The notes beneath the pieces are model-generated. The model was not told the origin of the DNA, searched no databases, and saw only the letters and a program-made list of their open reading frames with translations. A stretch of 64,000 bases of DNA. Source: Pyrocephalus nanus. Its lineage: Eukaryota > Chordata > Aves > Passeriformes > Tyrannidae. Every line of letters starts with the position of its first letter. Position 1 is the first letter of the stretch. This document shows, piece after piece, positions 1 to 14,582 of the stretch. The DNA lies in NCBI GenBank assembly GCA_038380795.1, contig CM076261.1, positions 15,059,726 through 15,123,725 on the forward strand, in the 5' to 3' direction. Made by a program: the position numbers and the translations under genes.

Positions 1-750
1 GCTTCTAGTGCTCATGTCTAATATGAAGGCAGGGGATCTGTAGAAGAAATGGGTATAAATACAGAAAGTAACATCTTGCAGTGGATGGACTTAATAATAT
101 AACACTTAAATACCCATTTTCATCAGTTTTCATTCTGAGAGAGTATTTCTGTATCCCAGAGAAAAATTGAGGTGTGGAAAGAGATTTGGCCATGGACATC
201 TAGTGAGCCAGCAGTAGAGCCAAGAATAGGAACAAGCTCTCTGTATTCCCACCCACTAATTATATAAGACTTGAGGCAAACCAGTGTTCTCTTTCAGCTC
301 TAGTGCGATTCCAGGGCTACACTTTCTAATAGTTACTGAGACCTAATCTTAGTACAGCCTCTGACTTTCTATGGTTATCCATCTAAGTTCAGTGTAATGA
401 TTTTTTTTCTATAATCCAATTCCTTAACTACTTAAAAAATGCCTCTTAAAAATATCCACAGGGAAGCAGGTGGAATCTGCTAGAGCTAACAAAAAGTTGG
501 ATATCATATATTGGCATCATGCAGCCACCTGCATCATTCACTGACTGTCTAGAGTTATGCAGCCAGTTCATCACTCATTGTCAGTTTGGTTTGCGTGACA
601 GGACCTCTTGTGGATCAAACCTCCCAAAACAGAATTGTTTCAGATTTAAATTGAGCCAGAAGCCAAGTAAAAACCTGAATTTTTGTTATTTTTAAATTTG
701 AACAGCTCAGTGAAGAATTGGATCTCATGGTGGAGGAATACATTTTTTTT

Positions 751-761
751 GTGTGTGTGTG
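751..761. repeat. Short (GT)n tract after T8
   Basis: Five GT units follow a run of eight T. Confidence 0.8.
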
Positions 762-1892
762 AGATGGTTTTATTATGCACAGAGCTCTTTTTTTTCTTTT
801 TAAAAGAATCACATTTCCCCAAGATTAACAATATTCTTAAAATTATTTTTGAGCTGTTATAGATATAAGACTTTTTCTGGATCTTTTTTGCTTGGCTTCT
901 TGCCATTTGCTGCTGTGGAAAGTACATCTTCATGCAAAGAAGTGTGTGTTCTTTCTGAAGGTTAACAAGGGCCTGCAGAGCACAGCCTAAGCATCTGGCT
1001 CATGAGATTAAAAACCTTAGAAGGAAAGAGCTGTAGACCTCAGAGGATGAGTAACCACCTTAAAAAGAAGGATAGGTGTGAACAGACAGCCTAAGAAATG
1101 GGGGAAAATATTGATCAGCAGGAAATTTGTCTCTTTTTAGCGAACAAGAAGTATAAGGCTTTGCTGAGAACTGATAAAAATCAGGCTTTCAGATTTGGCA
1201 AAAGGTATTAAAAAAAGTAATGAGAGGTCTGGTAGGTAATTACTCTGAAGGTTACACTAGGATAGATCTTATTAAATATTTTCATTATTGACCTGGCTTC
1301 CCACACACACAAACTGAAATTGTAGTTATGAAAACCTGCTGAGGGCATAGAACTCAGAGACATTGTTGGTGTTTTGGAGGGTTGGAATGCCACAAGAATT
1401 ACATTATTTTGAGGTCTAGAGTAGTAGAAATTGGATGGCATGTAATCAGAATGCGAGGTTGGTCACTTAGAGACTAGCAAGGTTTTCACATAACATTTGG
1501 GAGGTTGGTGGGTGGAGGGATTCCAGCAGGTTGTTGCTTCTCCTGCAATGCCTCGATTACAGACCTTAATTAAATGAATTTTCTCTTTCCTGATTTATTT
1601 CCTGATGAAGGCAGTCCCCTAGATGCCTGATTCCTGACAGGCATTTTATTAAAAATTAAACTGTCAGCCAGGAAATTTACAAAATCTATGTAATGGTTTA
1701 TTTATGTACTTGTGTTGAATATCCATTACAGAATTTTATTCTTATAATTAGAAAAATTATGAGGAAAGAAATACATGGGAAGTTATTTAGATTTGTTAGG
1801 TTCATTTGGTTTTTTTTACCTCCTTTATTTATTTATTTTGTATACATACCAGAGAATATCAAACAAATATCCCATCAGTTGGGTAAACAGAC

Positions 1893-1912
1893 ATGTGACA
1901 CTATGTGACACT
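1893..1912. repeat. 10-bp perfect tandem duplication
   Basis: ATGTGACACT occurs twice in a row. Confidence 0.85.
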
Positions 1913-4900
1913 AGTGATCTTTTCGACCATGTGGTGTTTGCTGTCCACATAAAAAGGATATCCTGAAATAATTTTCTTGACAGTGCTTCAGGGTTTGTTT
2001 GGAGTAGGTTTCTATCTTTATACATACATATAAAAACATAGGAAACAATCCAGTATTGTTTCTGAAGTTGGAAGTTAATATCAGCCTCATAAATGTAATA
2101 TCTGATACTCTGGATTTCCCATGTGTAAAGCTGTTGTGGTGTGAGTTTCCCAACAGTAAAAAGGAGTCTGATACACCACTGAGGATGTGAATTTGTGCCC
2201 AGATTCTGGTAATAATGTAGATGCTGTGCTGGAATGTGGTTACACAAAAAGTCTATGAATGTTTGCATGATTAATATTTTTTTTCTCTGTTGCTAAAGAA
2301 GTATTGGAAGGAATGTTCGGCACTGTTGCGACAACTTTGTGTCCATGGAGACGTTACTTTGAAACTTTTAGAAAGATTTCTGTATTATTAGTATAAAATC
2401 CTATTTCTAGCATGTTTTACTTCCTCTACCCACACATATATGCATGTCCCTCTTCTTAACAGCTCTTCACTAGCTCATTCACTCACCTGTAGCTAAATGT
2501 ATTGGTCCATACTGTGCTGACCCCATGAAATCCTGGTGCTGCAAATTCCAACTCTGTTGACTCTGGCCTTTCTAGTCCAGCCCCTGTGCTTGACTTGTGG
2601 ATCAGTTTGTGAAAGAGTATCTCTTACCTCACTGGCTGCCTGGCTGGTTTCCTGCACTGCCAATGTGAATTCTTCCCTCTCAGCTCAGGTCTCCACAGTC
2701 CATGTGCCATGAGTGTTTTTCTCATGGATCACTGGATCTTCCACCTTCTCCCCAGTCTGTCAGTTGATTTCTCCAGTATATTCTACAAAGGAAATGCATC
2801 TCTCCCACCACTTCTTTCCTCTCTCTGGGTTCCCAGGATGAGAAATTGCAATCCTTCCCGTTATGCTAGTGCAGCCTAAGCGTTTGTCTTGGCTCACTAT
2901 TGCAATGAGGAGTGGAGGAAATGGGATGGTGGAGCAGGAAATCCCTGCCTGATCAACCAGCCTCCCATGGGCTCACAAGAGGGAGTTTCTTAACTACACT
3001 GTGATTCAGACTCTTTGGTGGGAAGAGGGACACTTCAGGGAGTGGAAGAATGGCATACAGAACTAGTAGTGATCAAATCTAAATAGAAAGGTTTTGTTTG
3101 TTTGTTTTGAAAATGTTAACAACAAGCACTGAACAACAGCAGTCTTAAAATACAGAAGCAAACCCACCTCATTTCCTGAAGGGCTGAAGTTACAGAATTG
3201 CATCCCATACTTTTTCTGTGTTCCTGTGAGTGTTATTGTGGAAGGAAGATTGTGTTGTATATTTTAACGCTTTCCCGTACAATTTGGAATAACTTCTAAT
3301 ATCCTTTTATATTTTGTTAGAGAAAATAGTGATTTTATGTATCTATAATTCTGTGCTTTATATATGAATTATTGTGCTGTTACTTAAAATCATTTACAGT
3401 AAGATAATTCAGACTTCTCTTTGAGTCAAGCCTAAGAAAAGATCTGTAAATTAGTGCTAATGGTCAGTGTGGCTGGGGGAGAAACTCTTTCATGTTTGGA
3501 ATTGACTGCAAGATTGAACTTACTCCACTTTATTGCAAAGTCAATATTCAGCTTAAAAATTAAAAAGGTTAATAATTATTAGGTTTTCAGAGGAAAGTAC
3601 TAGTGTTATGACCTGCCTAACATCATACAGCTACAAAAATGCTATAAAATGATTTTTTAAGCTTATATTTATAGTGAGTAGATGGCTTATTCCTTCATCT
3701 CACTACTTATGCATCCATGAACTGCTAATTAATACTTTTGCAGTAATTAAAGAATATTTTAAATATACATTATTCTTCTGAATTTTAAAAGATCAGGAAT
3801 TTTTTATTAATTTAAAAGGATAATAGGACTGACCCATACTTTCATCAACTCTTTAATAAAGAGGTGCTTTTTTAGATAATTTAAATTTTTACATTTTGAT
3901 TGCAAGGAATAATAAAAAGTCTTTTTATTTCATACTTTTTTCCATTTACTCTTCTAACCTTAGTCACTACTGTATCGAAAAAGGTCATTGTTCTCCATAA
4001 AAAGGTGAGTGATCGCCTGCAAGTATTGATACCAGGGGAACTTGCATCCTAAGTCTTTTGACTCCCGGCACACAATTTTCTTTATACATGAAGCTGTGGT
4101 TTGTAAGAGAAATTTTAATTCAGTTTAGTTTCGTCTTCTTTTCCATCACTTAGTTACATGCCTGGGAATGTTTAAGCCAAATAACTGGATACCTCTTTGC
4201 AATGGAGCTTCTCCCAGTGCTCCTTGATATGTGGCTGCCATAAGAGCACAGAGGAAAACAGTACAATTTTTAGATGAGCAATACGGTGTGGAAATTCAAA
4301 GGCTAGACGTGAAAGAAGAGGTAATACCTCATAATCGAACAGCTGATACACTTGGAAAAAACACATAAGCTTCAGGCACTTCTAGCTCTTTCTCAGATAT
4401 AAGGTAGAATTTGCAGCCTTCGAGCTTGACAGAAGTAGAGATCATTTGCCTTGGAGTGCAATTGATTAGGCTTATTACAAGAATTCAGAGGAAGAGAGGA
4501 TTGCTACTTAAGGAGGAGAGGAGTGGTATTAACAGAAGACACAGCAGAAGAACGCAGAAGAAAAGTGTAAATCATTGGGCACAGAGAGTTCCTGCAGGAC
4601 GCCCATGGCATGCTGTCTGATCTCAGCCTTCCAAAGAAGAGGGTCAGCTCCCTGGAGGCAAGCGTATGCTGCCAAGGAGATGCCTTTACTGGGAGCAGGG
4701 TGGAAAGGTGTAGCAACTGTGAAATGGGTTACAAATAGTAAATATTGTTAAAAAGACTTAGTCATTGGCAGCAAATTTGAAAATCATAGAAAACATCCCA
4801 CATATCAACAAAGTGGGTTCTAGATGATTCTTTTAATCTTTAAAATGCAAGTTGATTTTCATGTGATGTAAAATATGTCTTCATATAATTTGCATTATAT

Positions 4901-7900
4901 ATAAGTTGTGTGCCTTGGCTTGTGCATGATGTGATGAAGTATCTTTGGATTTCCTGACATTCCTATTTTTAATACAGTTTTTAGGATTACCCCTCTTAAG
5001 ATTTGTGGGGGGTTGTGTGTTTTGAAGCAAAGAGTAAACAAAAGATAACTGCATTTACTAAACTTAAGATGTCCAAGTAATGGCAAACTGTTGTTTTTAC
5101 ATTTACTTTGCCATGGTAGTTGTGGTGCATATTAAACTGTTTGTGTAAATGTTTATTTTTCCATGCCATAGCCAGACTGATTTACCGTAAGCTATGCACA
5201 TTCAGGAATTTTGTTAGACTGCACAAATGTAGAAGCTGGAGGCATGGATGCATGGTGAAGAAACCACTCCTCTGTCCCTGCTTAAATGTGCCTCTTGGAC
5301 TTGAGTAGGTGATTTCTAGTAAGTGGTTTGTTTATAAATCTCTATTTGTGGTTATTTTCTCACATCTGATACAAATCATGACTCAGTTCAAAGAACTGAA
5401 TAGGCTATGCAAATATTTCCACAGGTTGTTTGCATCTAAGTAACTGGATCCATGTCCCTGGGGGAACTCACTTTCTTACCTTTACCATGTTCATGTGTTT
5501 AAGCATAGCCTTAATTTTGGCTGCCTTGCATTTGCCATAGTTGTCTGACCTTTTCTTTCAGCTGACCCAATAGTGAGAGGTGCTGGGCAGGGCATTCTCC
5601 CGGCCTCCAGAGAGAAGGGAAGGTGAGCCATGTTTTTCAGAGCAGGTCTTTTGCTTTCATGCTATATTATTGGCTCCCTTGTGTTCTCGTATAATATTGT
5701 TTACAGAACACCTAGTAAAACATGACATATAAGTGCCGCAAATTGTATGGATGATGTATATTTAATTTTCTGAACTGAGAAATACTTTGTGATCCTAGTC
5801 AACCTTTGCTTTTTATTCTATATTAAGGTTCAGAGACTTCTGATTCCTCTTTATACCTCCCTTCTGTAGAAAAGAAAGTCGTACATGAAAACTGGGAAGT
5901 GTAATATGTTTTGACCATCTTCTTAATCTCTGTAAGTGGGCAATAAAGGACTCTACAGTACTCACAGTACAGCTCTGCTACTCAATCTAGGCACCATTAG
6001 TTAGGCTGGATGCAACACAATTAAGGACATTTAAGGTTGTCTTTTCACAAGAACTTTTATGGAATACAGTTAAAGGGACATTCTTGTTTGCAGTGTTCCT
6101 ACGAGTTCAGTTGTCTTCAAAGTGGTTTGCTTATTTAAGATATATATTTTTAGTGGTTGAGTGCTTGTGATGATTTAGGCATATGTTTTTCTGAGGTAGT
6201 GTGCAGGTTTTCTAAGCAAATTTGTGACGGAAACAGTATTTTGTTTCACACTCTTGCAGAGTGGAATACTAAACATTGTCATTTCTCTCCCCTGATAAAC
6301 CTCTGAGTGGTAATCTAGCTGCTAGCATGGGCAACTGTGTTACATTGAACAGATTCTACAATTTACTGCTATCTACATTTCACAAATTTCCATTTTAAAA
6401 ATTGCAATTTCTTTATTTTAAGAATTTTATAACATGGACTGGTTGACACTTCTTTCTTTTAAATGTTGTAGTTGATGGATCACTTAGAGATTCTTATTTT
6501 ATGTTTTGTTTGTTTGCTCATGCTGTAGTAGTGTAGGTATAAATTTTTTTGAACCTCAGCTGTCAACCAGTACTAACCTGTAAATCCCAGTTTATTGTGA
6601 AGATTTACTGAATGGTTGCTGTTGCAAAAGTTGATACCTGACAGGGAGATGAACTCAGTTTTTTAAGCAGAATTCAGCATGCATGAAATGTAATGTTCTT
6701 AGTGATGCAGTCTAAACTTTTAAAAATAATAAACCCTGAACTAAAAATATGAAGTCAAAAGTAAAAAATAGATATCAGCAGGTTTTGAAAATACCCGAAT
6801 GTAACAGTTTTACATTTGGAGATGGAGACATAAGCCAGCTATGAAAGCTTTTGTTTATGTCTCCATCTGTGACTCTGAAGCGCAGCGTTATCGAGATTTT
6901 ATTCTGGGGTGGGTAGGTGCTGCCATTTTTGTATTTCCTGAATTGCTTCCTTCTCTCCTCATTTCAAAAATTGCTGAGGGGTTTTTATTTTCTGTTGTTT
7001 CTGTTAAGGACAATGGGCATAAGAACATGGTATACCAGTGGAATTGGTAGGGGTATTAAAAAATATTGGGGTGGAGAGATGTTTTGTAATATATATGAAG
7101 TGAAAAATACTTTACTGCAGGAAAGGTGGACTAGCATGGATGGCAGTATATGCTTGTGGTTATCTAAATACTGAGTTTATTTTGAAATCTGTCTCTAATG
7201 GAGAAAGGAGTATTTGAAATCAGTACACACTAAAAACTTTAAAAAGCAAGTATTTTACTCGCCATACTCTGGTGTAATGTATTATGTGTTACAAGTGAAG
7301 TAACAAGGTGCATTTTCTAAACAGAAGTGAAAAGTGCTTATGGCTTTTTGTGATGTCTTGCAAGTTACACAGTAAAATCCATTTCCCTGTTCCTAGCACA
7401 ATAACTCCTTCCTGGACCTTTGTAGTTCACGTACATCTTGTAAAAGGTCTGTGGAGCAAAGCAAAGCATTTGTTCAGGCGTGCCTCTGCTAGCTTTGATT
7501 TAACAAGGGCAGGTAGCGGCTGCTGCTGTAATCTGGCACTGTGGGCTCTGCTATGGCCTAATGACCAGGGTACCAGCCTGCTACGGGCCCCCATCTGAAC
7601 TTCTGTGGTTTCCTTCATGTAGCACATCATCTCCTGTCATCTGTGCCAGCTACACTTGCATGTCAATGCAGACAAGCTGTTTGACACATAACTGAAGGAA
7701 AAAAGGCATTGGACTGGAATATGTATCAGCTCCACCCTGGTGCTAATTCCTTTTTTCTAGTCCTTATTACAGACTTTATTAAAGTGCTCTAGCACTTCTT
7801 AGTTTATGAGGAGAGTTCTTGTGAATGTGTTAACACTTCGTGCCACAAAGGAAGAGCGCTGCTGGCTTGTGTGCTGGCCTGCAATGTCAGCTGGTGCTTC

Positions 7901-8976
7901 CTGTATCAGGCTGTCTACCTCTGGGTGCCGAAATGAAGCACAGTGCAACCGGTGCTCGGCAGACCTGGATGCAATTCATCTGAGCAGTCAGACACAGAGA
8001 AATGCCTTATAAGCTTGCTGCATTCTTCTGATTTCTGTAAATTCATGTCTGGATTCCATTATCACATAATTGCAGTTGGACATAAGATCCCCCTAGAAAA
8101 CAGTTCTGACCAAATCAATGTATTAGAAATGGTCTACTGCTGCATACTTGAATGTGTTTCAGTACTGGCAAACCAGTCAAGAAAGAGATTTGTCTGCACA
8201 TATAGCTAAGAGCCAAGGACTTTTTGGTCATGAGAGGTAAGATTTCATGTAGTCTTTCTCTGCCCCAGGTTGACTTTCCTTGGGCAAATTACTAAAGTCA
8301 GCAATTTCAAACTTAGGAGACTGGAGTTAGGTGTTGACAGCCATCTTTAAGTACCTAAATAAGTGGTCTCATTTTAAGAGGTCCTGAGCACACAATTCTT
8401 TTTGACTTCAAAAGAAGCTGCAAATGCTGTGTCCACTTTGATTAATTGAAAGGCTGACCATCAAAGTGAAATTATGTTGCCAAGCTAAAGGAAAAGAAAT
8501 AAAGACTTAGCACACTGTATAAATCAATCGCAGATCAGAGTTTACTGGGTATAAAATGTACAGCATCTTATGTGCCCTTTTGTACTTTCTGAATCTCGCT
8601 GGGCCCAAAACTACAACAGAAAACCCCTCACGGTTTGTGAAATATAGCAATGCCCAGAAACATTTACCAGTTTAGCCACTGAAAAATAGATATGGCTGCT
8701 CAAAATTTATACTGTTTGCTAGGGCCTTAGGTGAAAAGAAAACGAAATTTTAAAATGCTTATTTTTTTTCATTTGAAGGTAATGTCTAAATCCTCAAGAG
8801 ATGAACAGCCTACTACCTTCCCCTACTTTGATTGATCTGTCTTTGAGGCATGATTTACACCTTATTATAGTACTTCAGGTTGTGGCCTCTGTTCCTGAAA
8901 GTTTTCTGGAGATAGGTGTCTGGGGAGTTTAAAAAAAAAGAGCTGATAAGTGCCCTGATGGAAAAAAAGGCTACAG

Positions 8977-8981
<5 letters not shown>

Positions 8982-9007
<26 letters not shown>
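8982..9007. repeat. (GT)n microsatellite
   Basis: About 13 uninterrupted GT units, the longest dinucleotide repeat in the window. Confidence 0.95.
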
Positions 9008-12000
9008 TGGTTGTGTTTGCCAGTCCTCACAGCAAAAGGAACACTTCGTGCTAGGGAAACTTCAGCTGGAACTTGAATAACTCCTGAGATATAATATCAT
9101 GAGAGGACAGAATTTGCTAATGCCACTGTTTGTAGAATTATGGTTTTCTTTTGGGCTTGGTTTGCCAGCTCTTACATCCTCATCGTGTTTTCTTCGTCAT
9201 CAGCACATTCAGGCAAACCAGAGTGCCAGCTTTAAACATAGCATTTGTGTTGCAACTCCATATTTGGCGTAATGTAGACTGAGGCATCAGCAGTGCTGTT
9301 ACTCAAAATTACTGTGATTTTGGTTCAAAATGAATGTTCAGTGTTGAGTAATAGAAGATAATAGTTTCTACCACAAGTTCATCACCTTCCCTGTTTTTGT
9401 CACGAGGACCCAAATACTGATCTGCCTATGTAGCCCTCTGATGGATCTTCTAGTGACAGAGGCTGCTGCTACTTGTGTCTGTGGGTGGGAAAATGTAATC
9501 ACTTCTGTCACTTCATTCCTGACTTCAGTATTGGAAGGTGTGTGTAAATTTGGAAATCTCTCCATTTTGTCATCATTCTCTCCAATACTTTTTTTTTGTA
9601 TACAGCTGAAGGCTAGGTAATAAGTTTTTGTCATGGCTCTTTGATATTGCTGAAGCTCACTCTGTTATCTGATAAGATTAGTAAGTCAAGCAGCATGAAT
9701 GGTTATTAAGTATAATTGTTTGTTTATATAAATATGACAATAAAATAGTTTACTCACAGAGGGCAAGTGACCCAATTATTCAGATTTTGAAGGTGCAGAG
9801 AAGATGTGCTATGTTGCTGCACTTTGGGAAAGAAAACCTTTGTTGAACTGCTCATTAAGTTTTATTTCTTTTTGCAGTGCTAGTTGATGGGGAACTCTTG
9901 GTAGTTCATCAATACTGCAATTCATATTTTTGTCTCTAGAAAAGAAAGTTGTTGTAACCCCCTTACTAAGTGACCACTTCCTGCAGGGAAAGCTGCAGTT
10001 CTTCCTGTCAGACAGTTTAATTGGACATAAGTGAAGTGATACCACTGGATCTCACCCTGAGTCTTCTATAGCTTCTACTTCTTATTGTCATCTGCTTGCT
10101 TTAAAGGTGGGCTTGGAAGTTTCCATGAGGATTTCCACAGGCTTTATCTCAAGCCTCATGCAAAAAAAGTCTTAATATAGACAGCTTCATTAGCCCTTCT
10201 GAATTTCTTCAAAACACTTGGCTTAAATAGGAAGCTAGCCAAACTGAGAGACCTAACATTCTCAGAACTTAGGGGTTTTTTTGGCTGACCATAGCCTTTG
10301 TAGTTTAGCTATGTGTCTAAAAGTCCACAACACAACCAAAACCATCGAAAACAACGTCAAAGTCCCAGTAAAGCAGAAGAACCAGTGTAATTAATCCAAA
10401 CGTCAGTATTTTGGTAGTTTCTTGCTGTGCCGTATGTGTTTATTTGTAGCTGAAGAGCAGAGTATTTTAACAGTGCACAGGTCTGTAAGAACAGGGCTTC
10501 CTCCGCTGCTTCCTGTTGAGCAGGAGCAAACATAAACTGTAGTCTGCTGTTAAGTTGTGCATAGCCCATCTTTACGTGTATCTCCCCTGACAGACTTTTA
10601 TTGTGCACCTCAGGGTCAGCCACTGGATGCTTCATTATTTCAGCTCGTGAAACTGATCCCTGTAGTCAGATTTAAAAGAACAGGCTATTGCCCAGTTCAC
10701 ACAGAGCAACACCAACCCTAAGGCAGGCCAGTTCTAGGCTGGGATCTCCAGGCAAGGTTTCATTACTCCTTATTTCCTCCAGAAACCTGGCTGAGCAACA
10801 AGTAATCTGTTAAAAAATATTTTATCAACATTTTCTATAAAGAATGTGGACTTGCCCAACATGAAACATTTTAAGGAAGTGCAAACTTCTGACTTGTTTC
10901 CTGCCTTTTTACCTGGCAAGTTTTCTGGGACTTCATGGCATCTTGCTTGAGGAAGTTTATCTGAGTTTGCAGCCTCTAGGGTCTCCACTGCACTGTGCCA
11001 CTGAACCCGGAGCCTAGCAGCAATGGTACTGCTTGGAGATCTTGACCTCTTGCCAGGAACGCTCTCAAAAGTTAACAACTTCTGAGGAAATAGGGAAACC
11101 AAAATTTATATAGTGGATCCTAGGATTTCTTCTTTTCTAAGGTTTAATTTCGCTACAGTTCATCCAAGTAGTATGTACTCATTTGTAAAATAAGCTGCAA
11201 GGCTTAGAGACTTAAAATACGGGGTTACTCAACCTTCCCTCTACCACAGTTAGTTTTGGGTTTTGTTGTTAGGTGTCTCAGGTATGTTGATGCCAACCTT
11301 CCTGCAACTTGGAGGCAGGCTTTTGTGGGCCTGACAAATTCTGGGAGCACTCCCAATATTCAGTTGAATTGACAGATATGTTCTTAGGACAAGATTTTTT
11401 TTTTGTTTGTTCCCTCCCCCTTCAATAAATATTAAGAAAATCTAAACAATAACAGTTAACGAAGTCATGTCTGCAGAGTTTGTAATGTTGTAATTAAGTG
11501 AATTTTCTAGTAAGCATTTGGAAGTCTGTGATAAGCAAGACTTTTTTTAATTTTTTTTTTAATACCCATTAAACATTCAGGTTAGTTTCATACATAATTG
11601 CAATTCCTACTAAATTTTGTTTTATTGAAGTTTTAAATAGTTTTTGTTCTTAAATTTTCTCTTTATGCACAAAAATAACTGTACCCCTTCCTTGGGGCTT
11701 AGCCTGTTTCTCTATGTTTGGAATTGCATAATTTGTCATGTCTGATAGGGAGTTAGACCTGTGAAATCCAGTGGTATTGCTCTAGAAAAATTATAGGATT
11801 TGTGGAGGGAAATACCTCCCTCCAAACAAACAAAATCCCAATCCCAAAATGAAGTCAAACTACCAAACCAAAAAAACCCATAGCAAAATCTATACAAAGA
11901 AAAGTATATGGCTCTTGTTCTCTGTGTAATTGCCCCACTAGTTTTTCATATATTTTCAGAGGTCTTTAATTATTTAAAATTTATATGACATTTTACAATT

Positions 12001-12099
12001 GCTGTTATTTTATACTCTGAAAAACTGGTTGCTTTCATGTCTGAAATCACAGAGAAATCATATGAACTAAATATTACATTCTTGCCATTGCTTTTATGC

Positions 12100-12720
12100 A
12101 TTGCATGTTTAGCATCTAACTAAAATGCGAGCAGAAAGCTCATCATGAAAGAGACTACTTAATTAAAAATTAAACGATGAATTAAAACTTAAATTATGCA
12201 AAACTAATAAGCTACGTTACCAAAACCAACAATTAATTTACTACAATATATGAAAAGAAAATGCTAGCGTTTTTACTTTTGTTTCATGTTTGCATCGCAG
12301 TCTGCGTAGTCTGCTGTTTCAGAATTCTTTACCTTGAAATATTGACACATCTGAATTAAGATATAAATCAGTGATTTTTAGGTTTTTTGAGTTTTGCAAA
12401 ACTCATCAGAGAGTAAAACTTCGATATTGTAAAGGAACCTGTTATAAAGTGTAATGAATCCAATTATTTTTCAATTAATGCAATATCATTTCTGTGTATA
12501 AGATTCAGATCAGTGCATCGCATCACCTTGTTCAAATCAATAGAGTTAAAATGGACTTGTTGACAAAAATTACAATTTAACCTATTGCTGCAATTCCCTG
12601 GTATAAAAGGTTTATTTTTTACTTGAATTGCTTCCAACTAATTGCAAATGCTGAGTTTCTGCATACAGTATTTATGTGCGCATACGTGTAAAGAGACCAG
12701 ACTAAGCTCGCCTTTAAATT
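12100..12720. promoter_or_regulatory. AT-rich block with homeodomain-type words
   Basis: The block contains TTAATTAA at 12159-12166, repeated AATTAAA words, a TATGCAAAAC octamer-like word and ACAATTAATT. It has no tandem repeat structure despite its AT content. It may be a conserved non-coding element or simply AT-rich intron. Confidence 0.25.
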
Positions 12721-14182
12721 CTGTATAAAGCAGTATAAAGGAGTTGTTCCCTAAGTCCCTGTGTCAGAGGCACAGGAAGACATTTTCTTAGCAAATGTGG
12801 GCATGTGTGCCTGTACATCTAAGATACTACAATGGCTGAATACTCGACATGCTGCAAGGTATTATATGCTTTACTGTAACACAAGCAAAGGGAGACATTT
12901 CCAGTAGTATCTGCTGGTGTTTTTCATGACTGTATTCTTCAGGCTGAAGGAAAGGAATTAGGGAATTAAAGAAAACTCCATCTGATTAAGTTAATTATGA
13001 AGCTTGAATCTAATACTTTATTATTGCTGTACACTAGAAGGTGGAACTAATTTACATTTGCATTTTTTTTACATTTTAGTATTACATAAAATAACATTAG
13101 CTTTTAATGTTTCATATCAAATTTTTTCAGCACTTTTTCTCTCAGGTCTTGCTCGTTTAGCCTTTGTTGCTATATAAGTAGTTGTTTCTGTGGCACTATA
13201 ATTTAAAAGTTTACATTAAAAATAAAATCAATACTGGGATAAAAGCTTGAAGAGTACAGCTAAAATAATTTATAATAGCTCTATTGATGATGGAAATCTA
13301 AGGAATGAATATTGTATATAATAAAGGCAATTACCTGAGCTGCTTATAAGGAAAAATACTGCTCTTGGTGTTGAGGGAAGGAAGGAGGAGATCATGGAAG
13401 CAGTTACAACTCTAATTTTCTGGGTTGAGCTATGTTAGCCCTGGCATAAATTGCAGCAGCCTAGAGGTACATGTGCCATCTAAGGATTGCATTCTGCCCT
13501 GACATCTTTGTGAATGTGTCAGAGAGGTGTGGGGGAGAAAGAGCAAAGGCACTGGTGTCTGCTGGGGGTTTGTGCTCACTGGGAGGTCTCAAATTTCCTC
13601 AATCATCCACTCACATCAAATAAAGGCTTTGGTTGGTTTGCACAACTTTAAGTCCAGTAGAGCGAGTTCTGGTAAGAAAACAGGCTTGGTATTTAACCTA
13701 AGTGATTTTTCTTACTTCTGCATTTATCAGGTAAAAGCTCTCTCTCCAACAAAATGAAGTGTTTAATCTACTATCACGAAGAGTGAAATGAGAATAAAGA
13801 TTGACTTGGATATAATCTTTCTAAGTACTCTTGATGGACATCTTAAGATTCAGCTTAATTTAATTGAAATCTTAAACTCTGTCTTTTTGGGAAGCTCTTT
13901 TCTTTTATGTCCATGGTTAAGTGAGCAAGGCAATGACATGTTCCCTTAACAACTGTTCAGGAATCATTGGGCTGATTGACTAATGTTTCTGCCCTTTTTA
14001 TGCACTTCTGGTGTTCCATCATGGCTTTCTCCTTCCTCTGCATAAAAGTGGATTTATCTGAATGATAATAAGCCAGATGGTTAGGTGGTAGGCCAGGTAT
14101 TTTGAAGGTAAGCATATTCTTTGTCATAGAGCCATGTTAGCCAGGAGCTCTGCACCACATTTCAAATCCTTCAGCAGTCTCC

Positions 14183-14196
14183 CCAGGAGGTGGCAG
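14183..14196 (+). promoter_or_regulatory. CTCF-like motif, forward
   Basis: CCAGGAGGTGGCAG fits the CTCF core consensus CCASYAGRKGGCRS at all but one position. The flanking bases are not diagnostic. A single motif of this length is expected by chance now and then, so occupancy is unproven. Confidence 0.35.
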
Positions 14197-14525
14197 CTGA
14201 AGAAGCCTAATGGATATCATCACCTTCAACTGTCAGCTCCTTTTTTCCTGTCTGTCATGACTGTTTACTTCTGATCATACCAGTTGACATTTATGTGTCA
14301 CAATAGAAAACCGAACCAGTGCAGGAGTAAAGGCGACTCTGGGTTTACGGTTACTTCTTGTATCACAACAGGCAGCTGGCAACTCATTAACACCATGTGG
14401 AGTGTCAAGTATATAGTATATTAAATAAAATTAATGCCTACAGGCCCTGTAAATAAGGAGATGGCCATAACAGACAATGAAATTACATGAATGGTTGAAA
14501 CAGGAATAGTAGAGGTGACAGATTT

Positions 14526-14582
14526 AAAAAAAAAAAAAAAAAAAAAGGAAAGAAAGAAAGAAAAAAGGCAGGGGGGAGGGAT
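14526..14582. repeat. A21 tract followed by GAAA and G-rich purine tract
   Basis: Twenty-one A are followed by GGAAAGAAAGAAAG, A6 and a G-rich run, giving a nearly pure purine strand of about 55 nt with one C. It may be an old poly-A tail turned microsatellite, but no retroelement body is recognisable upstream. Confidence 0.85.

Noticed and set aside
10770..11102. 110-codon minus-strand frame
   Set aside because: No recognisable domain, and no splice or promoter context; within chance length for 64 kb in six frames.
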